A stretch of 8,267 nt of DNA, taken from contig CALCHR010000251.1 of assembly GCA_937901185.1 (NCBI GenBank), forward strand, positions 1 to 8,267. The letters are read 5' to 3'. This document shows positions 1 through 7,216 of this stretch, in pieces. Within the stretch, counting starts at the first letter, position 1, and each line of letters begins with the position of its first letter. Below the pieces are notes generated by a model. It did not search any database, was not told the origin of the DNA, and saw only the letters and a program-made list of their open reading frames with translations. The position numbers were made by a program, and so were the translations under genes. This DNA is from an uncultured Bacteroidales bacterium. Its GTDB lineage: Bacteria; Bacteroidota; Bacteroidia; Bacteroidales; Bacteroidaceae.

Positions 1-84
1 TCGGTAACTACTAGGAAAATTTCGGTAACTACTAGGAAAAACTAGGTAACTACTAGATTCGCGTAGTAAACACTTAAGAAAAAG
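1..84. repeat. Left 21-bp-period tandem repeat array (runs off window edge)
   Basis: Four units start at 1, 22, 43 and 64. The first two are nearly identical (TCGGTAACTACTAGGAAAA plus two variable bases). The third keeps GGTAACTACTAG, and the fourth has diverged to TAGTAAAC followed by CTTAAGAAAAAG. A fifth degenerate unit may begin at TAG, position 85. The array lies immediately past the stop of mfd and continues beyond the left edge, so its true size is unknown. On the minus strand one frame stays open through the array and reads as a seven-residue repeat (SSYRNFP-like), because 21 bp is seven codons; no start codon is visible. No terminator-like hairpin for mfd is obvious here. The repeats are seen directly; any function is unknown. 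Confidence 0.85.
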
Positions 85-107
85 TAGATTATTGGGATGG
101 TAAAAAG

Positions 108-3100
108 TTAGTTTAGGATGCCTTCCAAAATGTGAAGTGCCTGGCGCACCGTATGGGCCGGGATAATGGTCATGCGGCGTCGACCACCTTGCTCGTTCAG
201 AGCACAAGCGCGAGGGTTAGCGATGGCATAGTTTACTAGTTTTTCAAATTCAGAAGAGTGGTAGAAAGGACTATCGTTTTGGGCTACAAAATAGAGAGTG
301 AGTCGATGTCCCTTCAGTGTGAGTCGTTCGCAACCAAGGCGCTTGGCTATTTGGCGCAGAGGAACGATGGCCAATAGCTCTTCGGCTTCTGGGGGTAATG
401 GGCCAAAGCGGTCCAGCAAGCGAGTGCGATAGCGTTCCAACTCTTCTTGGTAGGTTAGGCTGTCAAGCTCTCGGTAGAGCATCATTCGTTCCGGGGCTCC
501 GGGTACGTAAGTCTCCGGGAAATAGGCTTGCAGATCGGTTTCTATACTGCAATCGGCAACATAGCAGGAACTTTTATCTGCGGTGTCCTCCGTAGCAAAT
601 TGTGTGGAAAACTCTTCTGCACGCAATTCGCTAACTGCTTCAGTCAGAATTTTTTGATAAGTTTCATATCCTAAGTTGGCTATGAAACCACTCTGTTCTG
701 CACCAAGAAGGTTGCCGGCGCCGCGAATGTCAAGGTCCTGCATGGCGATGTGTATGCCACTGCCTAGGTCGCTATAGTTTTCAATAGCTTGAAGTCGGCG
801 ACGGGCATCGTCGGGGAGGAGGGAAAGTGGTGGTGATAGCAGATAGCAGAATGCTTTTCGGTCTGCGCGACCTACGCGACCACGCATTTGGTGGAGGTCG
901 GAGAGTCCGAAGTGGTGGGCTGAGTCTATAATAATGGTGTTGGCGTTGGGTATGTCAATGCCGTTTTCTACGATGGTGGTAGACACGAGCACATCGTATT
1001 CGTGTGCTGCAAAGTCGAGTATGATTTTTTCCAAATCTGCAGGCGGCATCTGTCCGTGGCCTATAGCTACGCGAGCATCTGGCACATGTTTTTTGATAAG
1101 GTTAGCGATAGTGGTCAGAGTGCCTACGCGATGGGTTACCACAAAAGTCTGTCCGCCGCGGCTCATCTCAAAGTTAATAGCCTCTGCTATCACTTCGTGT
1201 CCAAAAGAGTGGAGTTCTGTGCGTATGGGGCAGCGGTTGGGCGGAGGGGTTTGTATCACCGAGAAATCACGGGCGCCCATCAGAGAAAATTGCAATGTGC
1301 GGGGGATGGGAGTGGCCGAGAGCGTAAGCGTGTCGACATTGGTTTTCAGCTTGCGTAGTCGCTCTTTGACGGCTACTCCGAATTTCTGTTCCTCATCGAT
1401 AATGAGTAAGCCTAAATCTTGGAATTTTATATTCTCGGCAGCAAGTTTGTGGGTACCGATAACGATGTTGAGGTCGCCTGTGGCTAAGCGCTCGAATATC
1501 TTTCGTAAATCGGCCGAGCGGCGGGCGCGGCTCACATAGTCAATATTTACGGGGAAGTCTTTCAAGCGTGCAGAGAATGTCTTGAAGTGTTGCAGGGCAA
1601 GAACTGTTGTGGGTACTAAGACGGCTACTTGTTTGCCGTCTGCAGCAGCTTTGAGTGCAGCTCGAATGGCTATTTCTGTTTTTCCGAAACCCACGTCGCC
1701 GCAAATAAGGCGGTCCATCGGCCGTGGGCTCTCCATGTCAGACTTAACCTCTTGAGTGACACGAAGCTGGTCCGGTGTGTCTTCGTAGACAAAGCTGGCT
1801 TCAAGTTCTCGCTGCATGAAAGAGTCGGGCGAGAATGCAAATCCCTGTACCTCTTTGCGGCGCGAATAAATAAGGATAAGGTCGCGTGCTATGTTCTTGA
1901 TTTTTTGCTTGGTGCGGTCCTTTAGTTTTTCCCAAGTGCCGGTTCCGAGTTTGCTCAAACGAGGTTCGCTACCTTCGCGCCCTTTATATTTTGATACCTT
2001 ATAGAGCGAGTGGATGGACACAAAGACCACATCGTCGCCCTGATAAGTTATCTTAATCATCTCTTGCATGGTGTTTCCGTCGCCCGAAGGCATACGTACC
2101 AATCCGGCAAAGCGGCCTATGCCATGGTCGGTGTGTACCACGAAGTCGCCTGGCGAGAATTGCAATAACTCTTTCAGAGAGAGAGCCATCTTAGCATCGC
2201 GTGCATGGCGGCTATGGAGATTGTATTTGTGGAAACGGTCGAAAATCTGGTGGTCGGTAAAGAAACATGCTTGGATGTCTTCGTCGATGTATCCGGCGTG
2301 GAGTGTGTGGTTGATTCCTTGAAAATCAACGCCATGTTCTTCTGATAGGATGGAGCGCAGTCTTTCCAGCTGCTTGTCGCTATCGGCCATCACATGGATG
2401 CGGTATCCTTCTTCTGCTAGTTGTGCGAACGATTGCTCCAGCAGGTTGAAGTTCTTGTGGAATATTGGTTGGGGCTTAATGTGAAAATCTATAGTATAGC
2501 CGGTGGCTTCTGTTGGCTTTTTGCAAAGCAACAAGAGAGGCTGTGACTGTAGCGTTTCACAAAATGAGGATGCTTGGATAAATGGGGCTTCAATGGCCAG
2601 TTCCTCCGCAGTCTCTTCCCTTTCAATGCGTGCCTGTCTGCAGAATCCCTCATCTACGATGCGCGTTATGGTGTCGCAAACGTATGTGAGGTCCCGAGTT
2701 GCAATACAAGAGTTGGCAGGGAGATAGTCGAGGAGCGATGCTGCAGAAGTCATGCCATAGCCGGAGGCGTTTCCGGCGATACAGATTTCCTTGAGAGCCT
2801 CTTTAGATAGCTGACTCTGCACTTCAAAAGAGCGGATGCTTTCTACATCGTCGCCGAAGAAGTCTATGCGATAAGGGTATTCGCTGTTGTAGGAAAACAC
2901 GTCAAGGATACTGCCTCTGACGGCAAACTCTCCCGGCTCATAAACATAGTCCTTGCGAACGAAGCCCAAGTTGCGGAGTTGCTCTTCCAGCTCAATCAGG
3001 CCAAGAGAGGCTCCTATGCTTACAGATATTAAATTGCTATTAAATCCTTCTGCAGATGGCACTCCTTCAGCCAATGCGGCGGGGTAGGTGACAATCAATA

Positions 3101-3476
3101 GGGGACGTTCCGAACTTTGCCAACGTGAAAGGCGTTCCAGGGTGTCTGTGCGCAAAATCTCAGAAGCCGCATCATGCCTGCCGTATTTCGCAGCGCGTTT
3201 ATATCCGGAGGGAAAGAAAGCGAGGTCTGCGTCGGCTTCTATTTTTTCAAGGTCGTGGAATAGATAGCCGGCTTCCTCGGCGTCGCCCATAATCAGCAAA
3301 TACACTTGCTTCTTTTTGCAGGAAACAGCGACGGCCGACAATACCATGGCCAAAGCCGACTCGTGCAGTCCGGAGCAATATACATGCTTGGACAAATGGC
3401 CGTTCAGCAGTTTTGAGAGTGCTGAAACACCATGATGACCGCGTAGGTAGAGTGGCAATAAAGATTTCAGGAACAT
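108..3476 (-). CDS. mfd: Transcription-repair coupling factor Mfd
   Basis: Mfd is an ATP-driven DNA translocase that removes RNA polymerase stalled at lesions and recruits UvrA, starting transcription-coupled nucleotide excision repair. The 1122-residue length is normal for Bacteroidota. The N-terminal third (about 1-330) is the UvrB-like UvrA-binding region, including the YEPGEFAVRGSILDVF stretch near 179-194. The CarD-like RNA polymerase-interacting domain starts near 440 (GDFVVHTDHGIGRF, 443-456). The motor domains follow: Walker A GDVGFGKTE at 593-601 with Lys599, DEEQ box at 694-697, SAT at 720-722, and motif VI QMRGRVGR at 863-870. The translocation (TRG) region follows at about 905-935, and the C-terminal TRCF domain begins near 980 (YFPETYVPGAPERMMLYREL). 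All motor motifs are intact, so the protein should be active. The start is the first ATG of the frame. Only 49 bp separate it from the upstream gene 3526-3777, and no promoter motif is visible in that gap, so co-transcription is likely (inference). Confidence 0.98.
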   Translation of the reverse strand: MFLKSLLPLYLRGHHGVSALSKLLNGHLSKHVYCSGLHESALAMVLSAVAVSCKKKQVYLLIMGDAEEAGYLFHDLEKIEADADLAFFPSGYKRAAKYGRHDAASEILRTDTLERLSRWQSSERPLLIVTYPAALAEGVPSAEGFNSNLISVSIGASLGLIELEEQLRNLGFVRKDYVYEPGEFAVRGSILDVFSYNSEYPYRIDFFGDDVESIRSFEVQSQLSKEALKEICIAGNASGYGMTSAASLLDYLPANSCIATRDLTYVCDTITRIVDEGFCRQARIEREETAEELAIEAPFIQASSFCETLQSQPLLLLCKKPTEATGYTIDFHIKPQPIFHKNFNLLEQSFAQLAEEGYRIHVMADSDKQLERLRSILSEEHGVDFQGINHTLHAGYIDEDIQACFFTDHQIFDRFHKYNLHSRHARDAKMALSLKELLQFSPGDFVVHTDHGIGRFAGLVRMPSGDGNTMQEMIKITYQGDDVVFVSIHSLYKVSKYKGREGSEPRLSKLGTGTWEKLKDRTKQKIKNIARDLILIYSRRKEVQGFAFSPDSFMQRELEASFVYEDTPDQLRVTQEVKSDMESPRPMDRLICGDVGFGKTEIAIRAALKAAADGKQVAVLVPTTVLALQHFKTFSARLKDFPVNIDYVSRARRSADLRKIFERLATGDLNIVIGTHKLAAENIKFQDLGLLIIDEEQKFGVAVKERLRKLKTNVDTLTLSATPIPRTLQFSLMGARDFSVIQTPPPNRCPIRTELHSFGHEVIAEAINFEMSRGGQTFVVTHRVGTLTTIANLIKKHVPDARVAIGHGQMPPADLEKIILDFAAHEYDVLVSTTIVENGIDIPNANTIIIDSAHHFGLSDLHQMRGRVGRADRKAFCYLLSPPLSLLPDDARRRLQAIENYSDLGSGIHIAMQDLDIRGAGNLLGAEQSGFIANLGYETYQKILTEAVSELRAEEFSTQFATEDTADKSSCYVADCSIETDLQAYFPETYVPGAPERMMLYRELDSLTYQEELERYRTRLLDRFGPLPPEAEELLAIVPLRQIAKRLGCERLTLKGHRLTLYFVAQNDSPFYHSSEFEKLVNYAIANPRACALNEQGGRRRMTIIPAHTVRQALHILEGILN

Positions 3477-3525
3477 GGCTATCTATGAGGGGTGGACTAT
3501 AGGCTCTGTGTCTATATAGAGAAAA

Positions 3526-3777
3526 TCATTCGCTGCCGATGCCCATTTCCATGAGTTTCTTGCGGATTTTGAAGAGGAAAAATACCTGTCCGCTGAAACA
3601 AATAGATTCTCTGCGCTCTCTCACAAGGGGAAAATATAAATGAACTGTATACCTTAGTTCTTTGATGAAGGTTGCGTTGTCTACATATAAACTTTCCGGC
3701 AACTTATCGTCGTTTTTCTCAAACCAGGCAATCAGTTCCTCAATCTCTTCTTCTGTATATGTCTTTTTGAATTCCAT
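3526..3777 (-). CDS. Small conserved-looking protein of unknown function upstream of mfd
   Basis: This is an 83-residue soluble, charged protein with no signal peptide or membrane segment. It starts MEFKKTYTEEEIEELIAWF, has a central LPESLYVDNATFIKELRYTV stretch, and ends in a basic helix (FFLFKIRKKLMEMG, about 66-79). The pattern of an N-terminal helix, then LPxSL.hD..T.I..LR.TV, then a helical region with a C-terminal hh.I...L resembles short Bacteroidota proteins of the DUF6965 type. That resemblance is from memory and unverified, so no function is assigned. It is supported as a real gene by a perfect -7 box upstream (3827-3834), its tight spacing to mfd on the same strand, and the absence of a competing frame. 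Its product may simply be co-transcribed with Mfd; a role in repair is not shown. The Met at 3775-3777 is the first in the frame. Confidence 0.8.
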   Translation of the reverse strand: MEFKKTYTEEEIEELIAWFEKNDDKLPESLYVDNATFIKELRYTVHLYFPLVRERRESICFSGQVFFLFKIRKKLMEMGIGSE

Positions 3778-3826
3778 AATGTCGGAATGGCTTAAATAAA
3801 AAGCAGGGCTTCTGATAAATGTTTTG

Positions 3827-3857
3827 CAAACTTACATAAAAAGTTCGGATTTGAAAA
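3827..3857 (-). promoter_or_regulatory. Bacteroidota-type promoter for the 3526-3777/mfd operon
   Basis: On the minus strand, positions 3834 to 3827 read TAAGTTTG, a perfect match to the Bacteroidota -7 consensus TAnnTTTG recognised by their divergent primary sigma factor. About 19 bp upstream a T-run (TTTT/TTTC, 3853-3857) stands in for the -33 TTTG, so the upstream element is imperfect. Transcription would begin near 3820, giving a leader of about 45 nt before the small gene at 3777. It faces away from ppdK. The motif is seen; promoter activity is inferred. Confidence 0.6.
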
Positions 3858-4070
3858 GAGATAAAAGGGCAGATGTCGAGTTTGGAGGTTACTTAATATA
3901 TAATGTTGTGTGGGTTCAGTATGTGCTTACATGTTTCGTGGGCAATGTCATAGGCAGGAAGTTTTCTTATATAGCCCATTCATCTTGCTTCTGAGAAGAA
4001 ATCCTGGCATGGATATGGCATTTGTGTGAACTATACCATTTGTCTCAAAAAAATCCAGATCTTTTGATAC

Positions 4071-4154
4071 TTTAGTTTCATCAGATGAAATTTTAGTTTC
4101 TTGCTTAGAAATTTTAGTTTCATCAGATGAAACTGCAGTTTCAAACTTTGGAAT
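4071..4154. repeat. Tandem array of four 21-bp units, each centred on a palindrome
   Basis: Units begin at 4071, 4092, 4113 and 4134, with dyad centres at 4083, 4104, 4125 and 4146, exactly 21 bp apart. Unit 3 is a perfect 9-bp-arm palindrome (AGTTTCATCAGATGAAACT, 4116-4134). Unit 1 has 7-bp arms in the same sequence. Unit 4 has a different core (TTTCAAACTTTGGAA) yet still pairs at six of seven positions plus one G-T. Unit 2 (TTTCTTGCTTAGAAA) keeps five outer pairs and loses the central ones. The shared elements are GTTTC on the left and GAAA on the right. A spacing of 21 bp is two helical turns, which would place bound dimers on one face of the DNA. It lies about 200 bp upstream of the ppdK promoter. 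No known operator is recognised. Confidence 0.85.
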
Positions 4155-4173
4155 TTTTCTTTTCTCTAGGATT

Positions 4174-4191
4174 TTTTGGGGGTTCCCAAAA
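4174..4191. other. Short hairpin just past the palindrome array; weak terminator candidate
   Basis: TTTTGGG and CCCAAAA form a perfect 7-bp stem around a GGTT loop. Read rightward, the following bases are GTTCTTTTA, a poor U-tract; read leftward there is none. It could end a rightward transcript arising in or before the palindrome array, but no convincing promoter is seen there, so this remains a structural observation. Confidence 0.45.
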
Positions 4192-4213
4192 GTTCTTTTA
4201 CGGGTCTCTTAAT

Positions 4214-4242
4214 CTAAGAATTTTATGAAAATCAGTTCTTAG
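4214..4242. repeat. Inverted repeat CTAAGAA/TTCTTAG
   Basis: Perfect 7-bp arms (4214-4220 and 4236-4242) flank a 15-nt AT-rich spacer that itself contains TTTT-ATG-AAAA. It lies about 75 bp upstream of the ppdK -33 element, outside the predicted ppdK transcript, so if meaningful it would act as DNA (binding site) rather than as leader RNA. Arms of this length can arise by chance in AT-rich DNA. Confidence 0.4.
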
Positions 4243-4317
4243 CTATAGAGTTTTGATTTTTTTAATAATTATCGGCTCAAAAAAGAAAGTCTATATAGCA
4301 AAATAGTATATACGTTT

Positions 4318-4348
4318 TTTGTTATATTAAAACAAATATTTAACTTTG
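4318..4348 (+). promoter_or_regulatory. ppdK promoter, consensus Bacteroidota -33/-7
   Basis: TTTG at 4318-4321 and TAACTTTG at 4341-4348 match the Bacteroidota consensus TTTG and TAnnTTTG exactly, with a 19-bp spacer, the usual spacing. Transcription should begin about 5-8 bases downstream, near 4354, giving a leader of roughly 28 nt rich in A and T with no Shine-Dalgarno sequence, as is normal in this phylum. The consensus quality fits a strongly expressed gene. Confidence 0.85.
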
Positions 4349-4382
4349 CACAAAACTATACACTTTAATTATTTTATAAGCT

Positions 4383-7103
4383 ATGAACAGCGTAAAGAGA
4401 GTTTATACGTTTGGCGCAGGCAAAGCAGAAGGCCGCGCTGATATGCGTAATGAATTAGGCGGTAAGGGTGCAAACCTCGCCGAGATGAACCTTATCGGAG
4501 TGCCCGTACCTCCCGGTTTTACAATCACCACCACTACTTGCAATGATTACTATGAGATTGGTAAGGACAAGGTGGTAGAAATGTTGAAGAGCGATGTGGA
4601 AGCAGCTATTCAACATGTGGAAGTATTGATGAACAGCAAGTTCGGCGATGTGGAGAATCCTCTCCTCGTTTCTGTACGCTCTGGTGCACGTGCTTCAATG
4701 CCCGGTATGATGGATACAATCCTCAACCTTGGTTTGAACGACGAAGTAGTAGAAGGCATTATCCGTAAAACCGGCAATGCTCGCTTTGCTTGGGACTCTT
4801 ATCGTCGCTTTGTTCAAATGTATGGCGACGTGGTTTTGGGCATGAAGCCTGTAAACAAGGAAGACATCGATCCGTTTGAAGCTATCATCGAAGAAGTTAA
4901 GGAAGCTAAGGGCGTTAAGTTGGACAACGAACTTGAAGTAGAAGACTTGAAGGAATTGGTTGTCAAATTTAAGGCAGCTGTTAAGGCTCAAACCGGCAAA
5001 GACTTCCCCAACGACTCATACGAACAATTGTGGGGCGCTATCTGTGCTGTGTTTGACAGCTGGATGAATGAGCGCGCCATCCTCTATCGTAAGATGGAAG
5101 GAATCCCTGCAGAATGGGGTACAGCTGTTAACGTGCAAGCAATGGTGTTCGGTAACATGGGCGATACTTCTGCAACTGGTGTATGCTTCTCTCGTGATGC
5201 AGCCACCGGTGAAAACCTTTTCAACGGCGAATGGTTGGTTAATGCACAAGGTGAAGACGTTGTGGCAGGTATCCGTACTCCTCAGCAGATTACCCTCGAA
5301 GGTAGCCGCCGTTGGGCCGAACTGCAAGGCGTAAGCGAAGAAGACCGTAAGGCAAAATATCCTTCTATGGAAGAGGCTATGCCCGAAATCTACAAGCAAT
5401 TGGACGCTCTGCAAAATAAACTTGAAGAGCACTATCGCGATATGCAAGATATGGAGTTCACCGTTCAGGAAGGCAAACTTTGGTTCCTCCAGACTCGTAA
5501 CGGTAAACGTACCGGTGCAGCCATGGTGAAGATTGCTATGGACCTCGTTCGTCAAGGCATGATCGATGAGAAGACTGCAATCAAGCGCTGCGAGCCTAAT
5601 AAGTTGGACGAGTTGCTTCACCCCGTATTCGACAAAGAAGCTTTGGCAAAAGCAAAAGAGTTGACTCGTGGTCTTCCCGCTAGCCCGGGTGCTGCATGCG
5701 GCCAGATTGTATTCTTTGCAGACGATGCTGTAAAATGGCATGCTGATGGCCGTAAGGTAATCATGGTGCGTATCGAAACTTCTCCCGAAGACTTGGCCGG
5801 TATGGCTGAGGCCGAAGGTATCTTGACTGCAAGAGGTGGTATGACCAGCCACGCAGCGGTAGTAGCTCGTGGTATGGGTAAATGCTGCGTGAGTGGTGCC
5901 GGTGCCATCAATGTAGACTACAAGAACAAGACTGTAGAAGTAGACGGCGTAGTTCTGAAAGAAGGCGATTACATTTCTTTGAATGGTACAAACGGTAGCG
6001 TATACAAAGGCGAAATCAAGACTCAGGCTGCAGAACTTTCTGGTGACTTCGCAGCTTTGATGGACCTCTGCGCTAAGTACACTCATTTGCAAGTTCGTAC
6101 CAACGCCGATACTCCGCATGATGCAGACGTAGCTCGCAAGTTTGGTGCCGTAGGTATTGGTCTTTGCCGCACAGAGCACATGTTCTTCGATGCAGATAAG
6201 ATTGTAGCTATGCGTGAGATGATTCTTTCTGAAGATGTAGAAGGTCGCAAGAAGGCTCTCGCCAAGTTGCTCCCCATCCAGAAAGAAGACTTCAAGGGTA
6301 TCTTCAAAGCCATGGACGGCTATCCTGTAAATGTACGCCTCCTCGATCCTCCTCTCCACGAGTTCGTACCCCACGATCTCAAGGGCCAGGAAGAGATGGC
6401 TGCAGCAATGGGCGTTACTGTAGAATATATTAAGAAACGCGTAGAAAGTCTTTGCGAGCACAACCCGATGTTGGGTCACCGTGGCTGCCGTCTTGGAAAC
6501 ACTTATCCTTGCATCACTCAAATGCAAACACGCGCCATCCTCGGTGCAGCTATCGAACTGAAGCGCGAAGGATTCGATCCTCATCCAGAAATCATGGTAC
6601 CTCTTACCGGTATCCTCTATGAGTTTGAGGCTCAGGAAAAGGTTATCCGCGACGAAGCCGCTGCATTGTTCGCAGAAGAAGGAATGGAAATCCCCTTCAA
6701 GGTTGGTACTATGATTGAGATTCCTCGTGCTGCTTTGACAGCCAATCGTATCGCAAGCCGTGCCGAATACTTCAGCTTTGGTACTAACGACTTGACACAG
6801 ATGACCTTCGGTTATTCTCGTGACGACATCGCTAGCTTCCTCCCCGTATATTTGGATAAGAAGATTTTGAAGGTAGACCCCTTCCAGGTTCTCGACCAAA
6901 ACGGTGTAGGTCAGTTGGTTCAGATGGCCGTAGAAAAAGGCCGTTCAGAGCGTCCCGACCTCAAGTGCGGTATTTGCGGTGAACATGGTGGTGAACCCTC
7001 TTCAGTTAAGTTCTGCCACAAGGTAGGTCTCAACTACGTAAGTTGCTCACCGTTCCGTGTACCTATTGCACGCCTCGCTGCTGCTCAGGCTGCTGTTGAG
7101 TAA
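4383..7103 (+). CDS. ppdK: Pyruvate, phosphate dikinase
   Basis: PPDK (EC 2.7.9.1) reversibly converts pyruvate, ATP and phosphate to phosphoenolpyruvate, AMP and pyrophosphate in the cytoplasm. In anaerobic Bacteroidales it links glycolysis and gluconeogenesis at the PEP/pyruvate node. The 906 residues cover the whole enzyme. The N-terminal nucleotide-binding domain has GGKGANLAEM at 26-35, the SVRSGARASMPGMMDTILNLG segment from Ser97, and QGEDVVAGIRTP at 289-300. The central swivelling domain has GGMTSHAAVVARGMG with phospho-acceptor His490. The C-terminal PEP/pyruvate barrel has Arg596 (GLCRTEH), Arg652 (VRLLDPP), Glu779 (MIEIPR), Asn802-Asp803 (GTNDLTQ) and Cys865 (GICGEHGG). These align at constant offsets of 35 then 34 with the catalytic residues known for the Clostridium symbiosum enzyme (His455, Arg561, Arg617, Glu745, Asn768, Asp769, Cys831), so it is predicted active. 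The start fits the conserved VYTFGAGKAEG N-terminus. Codon use is strongly biased. The gene is monocistronic between its own promoter and terminator. Confidence 0.99.
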   Translation: MNSVKRVYTFGAGKAEGRADMRNELGGKGANLAEMNLIGVPVPPGFTITTTTCNDYYEIGKDKVVEMLKSDVEAAIQHVEVLMNSKFGDVENPLLVSVRSGARASMPGMMDTILNLGLNDEVVEGIIRKTGNARFAWDSYRRFVQMYGDVVLGMKPVNKEDIDPFEAIIEEVKEAKGVKLDNELEVEDLKELVVKFKAAVKAQTGKDFPNDSYEQLWGAICAVFDSWMNERAILYRKMEGIPAEWGTAVNVQAMVFGNMGDTSATGVCFSRDAATGENLFNGEWLVNAQGEDVVAGIRTPQQITLEGSRRWAELQGVSEEDRKAKYPSMEEAMPEIYKQLDALQNKLEEHYRDMQDMEFTVQEGKLWFLQTRNGKRTGAAMVKIAMDLVRQGMIDEKTAIKRCEPNKLDELLHPVFDKEALAKAKELTRGLPASPGAACGQIVFFADDAVKWHADGRKVIMVRIETSPEDLAGMAEAEGILTARGGMTSHAAVVARGMGKCCVSGAGAINVDYKNKTVEVDGVVLKEGDYISLNGTNGSVYKGEIKTQAAELSGDFAALMDLCAKYTHLQVRTNADTPHDADVARKFGAVGIGLCRTEHMFFDADKIVAMREMILSEDVEGRKKALAKLLPIQKEDFKGIFKAMDGYPVNVRLLDPPLHEFVPHDLKGQEEMAAAMGVTVEYIKKRVESLCEHNPMLGHRGCRLGNTYPCITQMQTRAILGAAIELKREGFDPHPEIMVPLTGILYEFEAQEKVIRDEAAALFAEEGMEIPFKVGTMIEIPRAALTANRIASRAEYFSFGTNDLTQMTFGYSRDDIASFLPVYLDKKILKVDPFQVLDQNGVGQLVQMAVEKGRSERPDLKCGICGEHGGEPSSVKFCHKVGLNYVSCSPFRVPIARLAAAQAAVE

Positions 7104-7130
7104 AGCAAGTAAGATACACTTGTATAATAA

Positions 7131-7175
7131 AATAAATCGGCGACAAGCTTTAACAAGGCTTGTCGCCGATTTATT
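7131..7175 (+). terminator. Strong intrinsic terminator of ppdK
   Basis: Perfect 18-bp arms (7131-7148 AATAAATCGGCGACAAGC and its complement at 7158-7175) enclose a 9-nt loop, 27 bp after the ppdK stop. The G/C core (CGGCGACAAGC) is flanked by A-run and T-rich sides (TTTATTCTATT), so it could also stop leftward transcription. It should insulate the membrane-protein operon from the strongly expressed ppdK. Confidence 0.93.
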
Positions 7176-7216
7176 CTATTACTATATATAATGTCTTAGA
7201 TATTAAATTTATTGAA

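Larger units (their letters stand above)
3948..4208 (-). other. Open frame with seven-residue repeats, no start codon; doubtful gene or remnant
   Basis: A minus-strand frame is open for 86 codons between a TAA at 4209-4211 and a TGA at 3948-3950. The 21-bp array within it translates to heptads with a conserved ETK(I/V)S spaced every seven residues (FETAVSS, DETKISK, QETKISS, DETKVSK, about residues 22-49). A non-repetitive tail follows (LDFFETNGIVHTN, then MPGFLLRSKMNGLYKKTSCL). The first ATG is at residue 68, after the repeats, and no GTG or TTG precedes them. With one hydrophobic residue per heptad it would be at best a weak coiled coil. It could be the 3' part of a decayed small gene, or simply a non-coding repeat that is open because the unit is exactly seven codons long. 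I favour the second reading, but the smooth continuation of the frame past the repeats keeps the first alive. Confidence 0.3.
3778..4382. other. 605-bp divergent intergenic region with repeat array and two promoters
   Basis: This spacer separates the leftward operon starting at 3777 from the rightward ppdK starting at 4383. It holds the leftward promoter (3827-3857), a stop-to-stop open frame without a start codon (3948-4208, minus), an array of four palindromic 21-bp units (4071-4154), a G/C-stemmed hairpin (4174-4191), a longer-loop inverted repeat (4214-4242), an 8-bp palindrome CTATATAG (4291-4298), and the ppdK promoter (4318-4348). The stretch between about 3860 and 3947 shows nothing recognisable. 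Most of the region lies upstream of both promoters, so on the assigned transcription units it would not be transcribed. Its length is generous for two ordinary promoters. Confidence 0.8.

Noticed and set aside
934..1539. 201-codon + strand open frame inside mfd, and other shorter ones opposite mfd
   Set aside because: They overlap intact, well-conserved Mfd coding sequence, have no recognisable domains and no promoter motif.
3511..3520. TCTATATAGA palindrome between the small gene and mfd
   Set aside because: A 10-bp AT-rich palindrome alone is weak, and no -7 box lies nearby, so it was not called a promoter or operator.
4071..4154. CRISPR array
   Set aside because: Units are contiguous 21-bp repeats with no unique spacers of 26-40 bp, and there are no cas genes.
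5016..6899. 627-codon antisense open frame inside ppdK
   Set aside because: It is in exact codon register with ppdK and is open only because ppdK avoids TTA, CTA and TCA; its end at 5016 is simply a sense TCA codon. The translation resembles no protein family, and no minus-strand promoter is evident.
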